From: Candidatus Firestoneibacteriota bacterium
GTDB taxonomy: Bacteria > Oederibacteriota > JAAXVQ01 > JAUVAV01
Assembly: GCA_030635415.1 (NCBI GenBank)
Contig: DAOVYW010000011.1
Coordinates: 1 to 19,459, forward strand
DNA length: 19,459 nucleotides
Direction of reading: 5' to 3'
Shown here: positions 14,266-19,459 of the stretch, in pieces
Position numbering within the stretch: the stretch's first letter is position 1
Layout: the number at the start of each line of letters is the position of its first letter
The notes under the pieces: generated by a model
What the model saw: the letters and a program-made list of their open reading frames with translations, nothing else
The model's database searches: none
Told to the model about the DNA's origin: nothing
Translations under genes and position numbers: made by a program

Positions 14266-15411
14266 GTGAGGATATTTTTATTTATCCTAATCTATTTGGT
14301 GGTTTACGGCAGTGCTCATTATTTTTTCCTTTGCAAGGCACGGAGCGCCTGGTCTTTAGGGAACGCGGCTGCCATGGGGTTGGCCTCGTTTTTAGGAGTG
14401 ATGATTTTAGCGCCTCTGCTGGCCGTCGTAGCGGAAAAATTCAAACTTGATATCCTGGGACGGCCGCTGACTCTGGCCGGATATCCCTGGATGGGATTCC
14501 TGTTTCTCTTTCTGGTGGTTTATCTAGGCCTATATCTTTATCAGGGGATGTTTCGGCTGGCAGGACTTATGCTGGGCAGGGATTTAAGCTTATTGCAATT
14601 ATCTCTCCCCGGGATGTTCCAGGTTGCCTTGCTGCTGGCGCTGGGCCTCTCGGTTTACGGTTATTTCGAAGCCCGGAATATCCGGCTTGAGAAAATAAAA
14701 ATAACTACCGCTAAAATCCCCCCCACCACCGGTCCGGTGAACCTGGTTCAGCTTTCAGATATTCATCTCGGCCTGATAGTGCGAAAAGCACGCCTGAAAC
14801 GGATCCTGGACATAGTAAAAAAAGCTGATCCGGATATTATCGTCTCCACCGGGGACCTGGTGGATGCCCAGATTAACGGTTGCGAAGCTCTGGCCGGATG
14901 GCTGAGAGAAATCCAGCCGCGTTATGGTAAATTCGCGGTGACGGGTAATCATGAATATTTCACCGGGCTGGTTCATTCCCTGGCATTTACTAAAAGCGCC
15001 GGGTTTGAAGTTCTGCGCGGAGAGGGCGTGACTGTGGCCGGACTGATAAATATTGCCGGTGTGGATGATCCCATGGAAAGATATTTAGGCCAAAACAGAA
15101 CGGTTTCCGAAAAAGATGTACTTTCTCAATTGCCCCGGGAAAAATTTACGATTTTATTAAAACACCGGCCAAAGGTTGACCCCGGCGCTTTGGGATGGTT
15201 TGATTTGCAATTGTCCGGGCATGCCCATAAGGGACAAATATTTCCCTTTAGTCTGCTTACCCGTATGTTTTTTAAATATCATGCCGGTTTTTATCCGCTG
15301 GCAGATAATGCCGCCATATACGTAAGTCCGGGAACCGGCACCTGGGGCCCGCCGATACGTCTGCTCACCCGGCCGGAAGTAACCTTGATTGAATTGGTGC
15401 CGGAGGAGTGA
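14266..15411 (+). CDS. Membrane-anchored metallophosphoesterase
   Basis: A 381-residue protein with roughly four hydrophobic segments in the first 130 residues and a calcineurin-like phosphoesterase domain after them. Metal-site motifs are DIHLG (D165, H167), GDLVD (D197), GNHEY (N228, H229), the LLKHRP segment, and GHAHKGQ (H319, H321). This is the YkuE/YaeI-like arrangement, whose members hydrolyse phosphodiester or pyrophosphate bonds, in some cases of lipids. The GTG start is preferred because GGAGGAG lies 6 nt upstream. It follows recD2 by 12 bp. The exact substrate is unknown. Confidence 0.9.
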   Translation: MRIFLFILIYLVVYGSAHYFFLCKARSAWSLGNAAAMGLASFLGVMILAPLLAVVAEKFKLDILGRPLTLAGYPWMGFLFLFLVVYLGLYLYQGMFRLAGLMLGRDLSLLQLSLPGMFQVALLLALGLSVYGYFEARNIRLEKIKITTAKIPPTTGPVNLVQLSDIHLGLIVRKARLKRILDIVKKADPDIIVSTGDLVDAQINGCEALAGWLREIQPRYGKFAVTGNHEYFTGLVHSLAFTKSAGFEVLRGEGVTVAGLINIAGVDDPMERYLGQNRTVSEKDVLSQLPREKFTILLKHRPKVDPGALGWFDLQLSGHAHKGQIFPFSLLTRMFFKYHAGFYPLADNAAIYVSPGTGTWGPPIRLLTRPEVTLIELVPEE

Positions 15412-15519
15412 ATATTTTTTGATTTTTTTATTTGCATTTGGAAGATAATATTAGTGCGATAAGCTTAAATAAAAAGAGGAAAAAAATTATGCGGTGGTCG
15501 GTTATTTGAAGGGGCAAAT

Positions 15520-16830
15520 ATGAAAAACAATATTTACAACATCATCTTCAGTTTGCTCATAAGTGTTCTAATAGTAGTGAATGCGGATGCAGATTTTACT
15601 AAGTTGATTGATAATGGAGATTCAAATACTAAAATCGACTTGACTTTTATTGGTTCAGGTTTTACTAGTGCAGAAATTTGTGACTATATCTCAAAAGTTG
15701 ATCAAAATATTTCTAAAATGAACACAGTTAATTGGTTTGCCATACCTAGTAATGCAACTTTATTAAATGTATGGAGAGTAGATGCGATTTCTCCTACCAG
15801 CGGAATTGATCTTGCTGAAGCTGAAATTAATAGTCAAGCGCAGGTCACGCCTTATGATGTTTTAATAATTATCCATAATTATAATGACCAAGAAGGAGTG
15901 AGATATCCTAATATTGTTGACTTATATATATACTCCCATAATTATGTAGTGATAGCACATGAATTAGGGCATATTATTGGTAAATTAGATGATGAATATT
16001 ATAATTCTCATGTAGCCTGGAAATGTGATGGCCTAAGTAAAAGGACCATAAATGTTCACGATAAACCGAGTAATGAAAAATGGTCAGATTATATCTCGAC
16101 CCAGCCTTATGAGGGTGCTCGCTTTTGTGAGTTTGGTTTGTGGCGGCCTACAGAAAATTCTATTATGCGTGATTCAGCGAATACTCCTGCTTTTAATGCT
16201 TTAGGTCTTAAAGCCATGGATATAGGTGCTGGTAAAATACTTGGTACGATAGAAACAAATCAACCCAATCTGGAAATAATCGGACTTAACAATAACGATA
16301 TTAAAAGTGGAGTGTTGGAAGTAGCAGCAATAGCTACAGATGATTCCGGGATTGAAAGAATTGAGTTTTATTGGGCAAAAGCAGGTGATACCTCCAAGTC
16401 AATAAAAATAGATAAAACAGAGCCCTATGCCGTAAGTATTGATACTACTCGATTTGTTGATGGGGAGTATTTTTTAGATACACTAGCATATGATACTAAT
16501 TGGAATTATACTAGAGTAACTAGACGATTTGAGGTCAATAATCTTCATGCCCGGGTTTCTCAAGCAAACCCACCAAAATTAATCAAAGTTTATCCTAATC
16601 CCGCTAAAGCAAAGGTTCTTTTTCAATTTGCCGGAGAACAATCTTCTGAAATAGAAATAAGTATTTTTAATATTGCTGGAGAATTAGTATCCAAAATAAC
16701 TTCGGATTTTGTGTCAGAGCAACCAATTATAGAATGGAATGTATCAGGCCTAGTTAAAAGTATCTATATGTATAAAATCTATTATAATAAACAAGTTGGT
16801 GAATCTGGTAAAATAATGGTTTCGCATTAA
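15520..16830 (+). CDS. Secreted M64-like metallopeptidase with C-terminal sorting-type domain
   Basis: A 436-residue protein. Residues 1-25 are a signal peptide, probably cut after ADA. The zinc motif HELGH (147-151) is followed by GKLDDEY. Further on, YEGARFCEFGLWRPTENSIMRD agrees with the YEG...RP-EN-IMR block of M64 (IgA-peptidase-like) enzymes. From about 265 there is an Ig-like domain (SGIERIEFYW) and from about 357 a YPNP-starting beta domain (VYPNPAKAKVLFQF, ISIFNIAGELV) resembling FlgD-like or type IX sorting domains. It is likely exported and surface-bound or released, degrading protein substrates. Codons are strongly AT-biased (AAT, TTA, ATA) compared with the upstream genes. The next gene starts 18 bp later. 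AAGGGG precedes the ATG. Confidence 0.82.
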   Translation: MKNNIYNIIFSLLISVLIVVNADADFTKLIDNGDSNTKIDLTFIGSGFTSAEICDYISKVDQNISKMNTVNWFAIPSNATLLNVWRVDAISPTSGIDLAEAEINSQAQVTPYDVLIIIHNYNDQEGVRYPNIVDLYIYSHNYVVIAHELGHIIGKLDDEYYNSHVAWKCDGLSKRTINVHDKPSNEKWSDYISTQPYEGARFCEFGLWRPTENSIMRDSANTPAFNALGLKAMDIGAGKILGTIETNQPNLEIIGLNNNDIKSGVLEVAAIATDDSGIERIEFYWAKAGDTSKSIKIDKTEPYAVSIDTTRFVDGEYFLDTLAYDTNWNYTRVTRRFEVNNLHARVSQANPPKLIKVYPNPAKAKVLFQFAGEQSSEIEISIFNIAGELVSKITSDFVSEQPIIEWNVSGLVKSIYMYKIYYNKQVGESGKIMVSH

Positions 16831-16848
16831 ACCCGGGGAGCGATAGGA

Positions 16849-19459
16849 GTGCGTAAAATATTAATTAGACAGTTATTATTTGCAATTTGTCTGGTAAACC
16901 TGATACCCATGGTGGAAGCACGAAATTTTACTGAAATAATAGTACAGGAAGCTTTGGTCAAAGGTGAGAGTGGAACTAATAGAACTTGGGAGCCAATGAC
17001 CGTGGGAGTACCTTTACCAAAAGATTCCGGAGTAACTAGTATCAACCAATTAGGTTTGTATGGTCTAACAGCAGGACAGTTTAGAGAACTGGCTAGGTGG
17101 CCCAACGGGAATATAAAGTGGGTACTAGTGGATTTCCAAATCCATGCGCTGTCGGCAGGGGAGAGTAAAAATTATACGATGTTAACAGATGAAGGCAGTG
17201 GCAATTTTGGTTTTAGTAATTTAAGTACTTCGGACAGTAATTATATTTACATTAATACTGATGCAGCTCAGTTTACTATTAAGCGATCTAATTTTAATTT
17301 TATAGATCAAGCAGCAATAGCAAGTAATGTTTTAGTAAATGCGGGAAATAAGGGAGGGTTATATTTGCAGGATGAAAACGGTAATTGGTTTTCTTCAATA
17401 AATGATGCCGATTGCGAAGTAGCAATCGAAGAAAATGGACCTTTACGTACTGTAGTGCGAGCAAAAGGCGCCCTGAAAAATGCCGGGTTTAATGAATTGC
17501 TATGGTATACCGTGCGGATGCATTTTTATCGGGGTAAGAGTTACGTAAAAGCTTTCGTTACTCTGCGAAATGCTAATATTAATTCCGTGACCGCTAAAAA
17601 AATAAAGAGCATGGATTTGAGAGTCCCGGTAAATCTCGGGAGCACAAAAACTTTTAACTTACCGACGAATCAAGGTCTTTTTTCGGGAACACTTACTAAT
17701 GGGGCGGAGAACGCCTATTTGTTCCAATCGTTTTCTACAGATCATGAATTCGAAGGTCCTAGAGATGATATATATAATTTCGCGCAATGTCAGAGCAATA
17801 TGAATCTTGATTTTACCAATCCCGGGTTATTGATTAGCAATAAGGGGAGTATAGTAAATGCCTTGGGTAATGATACTCAATGGACCGAGGATTGGGCCAC
17901 TTTGAAAAGTAGTACCGGCGCAGGATTAAGTGTTGGCATGAAATGGATGTCAGCTTATTGGCCGGCTGGTTTTGATTTATATGGCGATGGATTTATACAT
18001 GTAGAAATGTTTTCCAAACACGCTCAATACAATACCTCCGATCCTTTAATTTTTGCTTTTACCTGCCATGAGACTAGAGAGCTGCTACTTTATTTTCACA
18101 CTAGTAGTATTGATGGCGATGCAGAAATAAAAAAAAGATTAGAAGCCCCGATAGTAGGTCGGGCGAATTATGAATATTACGCTAGCACTAAAACTTTATA
18201 TGGGCAGCATAAATTAGTAACCGTGGATGAGGAAAATCAGTGGCGGGCTTTGCAAAGCCTAGGATCAGTAAATATCTGTGATAACTCTTTGGGAGTAAAT
18301 GTTTGGAGACATTATTGGTATTCCGGAGTGAAAGGTACAGATTTTGCCGTTAAAAGTTTTGTGGGGTTTTTAAGAAGTGGTTGTGGAAGACTATTTTTAA
18401 ATGCTGAACAAAAAGTCCAATTTAACACTGATTATGGTGTGCAACATACGGATGCCAGCACTTACTTTGATTTGCAAGCTCAGGGAGGGTTTAGCTTTTT
18501 TGGAATTAATGCGGGAACATTTCAAATTGGTTATTTTGATTTGCTGCACAATCATTGGTTAGCCATGCCGCTATATTATTATCATACTGGTGATGAGCGA
18601 GTTAAAGAGGCAATCCTTGATTATGAGGAATATTTTTTGTATCGCGGATCACTAGACTTTAATGTTCTTTCGGATATGCGGGGATTAGGACGGCGGATAA
18701 GAACGCAAGCGTATTTATATGATTTTACGCAAAATTCTACTATGCGAGATATAACCATTGACTCTTTAACTAGTTTGCTGGATTCCAGAGAGTCACTTGG
18801 TAATTATACTCCCGGGGGAAGGAATTTGGAACGGGGTTATTTATGGCAGGTACATTCTCTCAACCAGGCACCAGAAAAAATAATAGCAGATTTTTATACT
18901 ACGGAAATATTTTCCGATAACTGTTGGTCAGCCTATCATATTATTAGAACCTATAATCCTGCTAGTTATTCCAGATATGAAGAATTAGAGGATTTTTTTT
19001 CAGGCTTAGCTAGATTTGTTGTAAATGAGATGTATTTAGAGGAAAAAAATAGACTTGGTTATTTGTATGATTATTGGTTAGAGGAAGCAAATTATATTGG
19101 AGATCCTAATCATCCTGATGATGGTGAGTGGAATCATCTGCCTAATCCCCGAGACACCTCGCGGCTTATGACATTTGAGTATGCGCAGACTGGAAATGAT
19201 CAATACTTAACCATAGGAGAGAAATTATTAGTGGCAGGAGCTAATAATGATCATGACTTCCAACGATTCCATCTGATGTATGATCGTTTAAACCCACCTA
19301 ATAATTCTTGGCAATATATTTCAGATTTAAGTGTTACTAATAATGGAAATGGCAGCTACACTTTGACTTGGACGGTTCCAGAGCAAGCTGCTGAGTATAA
19401 AATTAAATATTCAGATAAAACGATTGTAGATTGGCTGGGCTTTGATCAGCTTAATAGAA
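16849..19459 (+). CDS. Secreted YetA/exo-rhamnogalacturonan lyase-like RIFT-barrel protein, partial
   Basis: My own translation from the GTG at 16849 stays open for 870 codons to the window end, so the C-terminus is missing. GGGGAG lies 8 nt upstream. Residues 1-24 look like a signal peptide ending VEA. Residues 52-97 (VGVPLPKDSGVTSINQLGLYG, then ARWPNGNIKWVLVDFQ) match the N-terminal RIFT-barrel domain of PcRGLX/YetA-like proteins. A long middle part rich in aromatic residues, with helical segments (about 560-800), fits the central toroid-type domain. From about 815 a fibronectin-III-like segment begins (ISDLSVTNNGNGSYTLTW). The family acts on rhamnogalacturonan in characterised cases; the substrate here is inferred only from family. 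AT-rich like its neighbour and probably cotranscribed with it. Confidence 0.65.
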   Translation, partial: MRKILIRQLLFAICLVNLIPMVEARNFTEIIVQEALVKGESGTNRTWEPMTVGVPLPKDSGVTSINQLGLYGLTAGQFRELARWPNGNIKWVLVDFQIHALSAGESKNYTMLTDEGSGNFGFSNLSTSDSNYIYINTDAAQFTIKRSNFNFIDQAAIASNVLVNAGNKGGLYLQDENGNWFSSINDADCEVAIEENGPLRTVVRAKGALKNAGFNELLWYTVRMHFYRGKSYVKAFVTLRNANINSVTAKKIKSMDLRVPVNLGSTKTFNLPTNQGLFSGTLTNGAENAYLFQSFSTDHEFEGPRDDIYNFAQCQSNMNLDFTNPGLLISNKGSIVNALGNDTQWTEDWATLKSSTGAGLSVGMKWMSAYWPAGFDLYGDGFIHVEMFSKHAQYNTSDPLIFAFTCHETRELLLYFHTSSIDGDAEIKKRLEAPIVGRANYEYYASTKTLYGQHKLVTVDEENQWRALQSLGSVNICDNSLGVNVWRHYWYSGVKGTDFAVKSFVGFLRSGCGRLFLNAEQKVQFNTDYGVQHTDASTYFDLQAQGGFSFFGINAGTFQIGYFDLLHNHWLAMPLYYYHTGDERVKEAILDYEEYFLYRGSLDFNVLSDMRGLGRRIRTQAYLYDFTQNSTMRDITIDSLTSLLDSRESLGNYTPGGRNLERGYLWQVHSLNQAPEKIIADFYTTEIFSDNCWSAYHIIRTYNPASYSRYEELEDFFSGLARFVVNEMYLEEKNRLGYLYDYWLEEANYIGDPNHPDDGEWNHLPNPRDTSRLMTFEYAQTGNDQYLTIGEKLLVAGANNDHDFQRFHLMYDRLNPPNNSWQYISDLSVTNNGNGSYTLTWTVPEQAAEYKIKYSDKTIVDWLGFDQLNR

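Noticed and set aside
9639..15411. A defence island made of CPBP (Abi) protease, EEP nuclease, RecD2 and phosphoesterase
   Set aside because: Each is a common housekeeping-type family, there are no mobile genes or known defence partners, and the genes have separate gaps. The names alone do not support a defence system.
15489..15509. Seven-codon leader ORF (MRWSVI and stop) with AGAGGA upstream, just before the M64 gene
   Set aside because: Short ORFs of this size are expected by chance. There is no repeated regulatory codon and no attenuator hairpin nearby.
1..19459. CRISPR arrays, tRNA, rRNA or insertion sequences
   Set aside because: No regularly spaced direct repeats, no cloverleaf-like sequence, and no transposase or integrase frame was seen on either strand.

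Overview
The window looks like chromosome from an uncultured, probably diderm bacterium. A lipoprotein signal peptide (866-1429) and a secreted protein ending in a YPNP-type C-terminal domain (15520-16830) are the main reasons. The YPNP domain suggests a phylum using type IX-like sorting or FlgD-like surface domains, such as FCB-group or neighbouring candidate phyla. I cannot name the phylum, because no rRNA or other phylogenetic marker is present.

Left edge (1-1815): a ParE/RelE-type toxin and its antitoxin lie on the minus strand, with a clear promoter of their own. About 550 bp of non-coding DNA follows, containing a perfect 30-bp palindrome. Next come a cyclophilin-type peptidyl-prolyl isomerase lipoprotein and a 36-residue protein made of only five amino acids, more than half lysine. 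That small gene has a strong ribosome binding site and a strong terminator.

Core (1837-9582): a pyrimidine biosynthesis operon, pyrR-pyrB-pyrC-pyrK-pyrD-(PAP2)-(polysaccharide deacetylase)-pyrF-pyrE. Its leader holds a promoter, a PyrR-binding stem-loop, a candidate antiterminator and a terminator, arranged as in PyrR attenuation. Genes overlap by ATGA or more at most junctions. The operon covers all steps from carbamoyl phosphate plus aspartate to UMP. The carbamoyl-phosphate synthase genes are not here. Two envelope-type genes, a membrane PAP2 phosphatase and an exported NodB deacetylase, sit inside the operon between pyrD and pyrF and overlap translationally.

Downstream (9639-15411): a CPBP-family membrane protease, a DNase I-like (EEP) phosphoesterase, a RecD2-type helicase and a membrane-anchored metallophosphoesterase.

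Right edge (15520-19459): two visibly AT-rich genes only 18 bp apart. One encodes a secreted M64-type metallopeptidase. The other encodes a large secreted protein, cut by the window edge, with a YetA/exo-rhamnogalacturonan-lyase-like N-terminal RIFT barrel and a fibronectin-III-like segment near the edge. Their base composition differs from the pyr operon and suggests a separately acquired secretion or degradation module.

The pyrR-pyrB gap and three other intergenic gaps (599-628, 10547-10668, 11943-11989) carry hairpin repeats with common ends (GTAGGGGC or close variants) and different palindromic cores. Stem differences between copies are compensated on the opposite arm.
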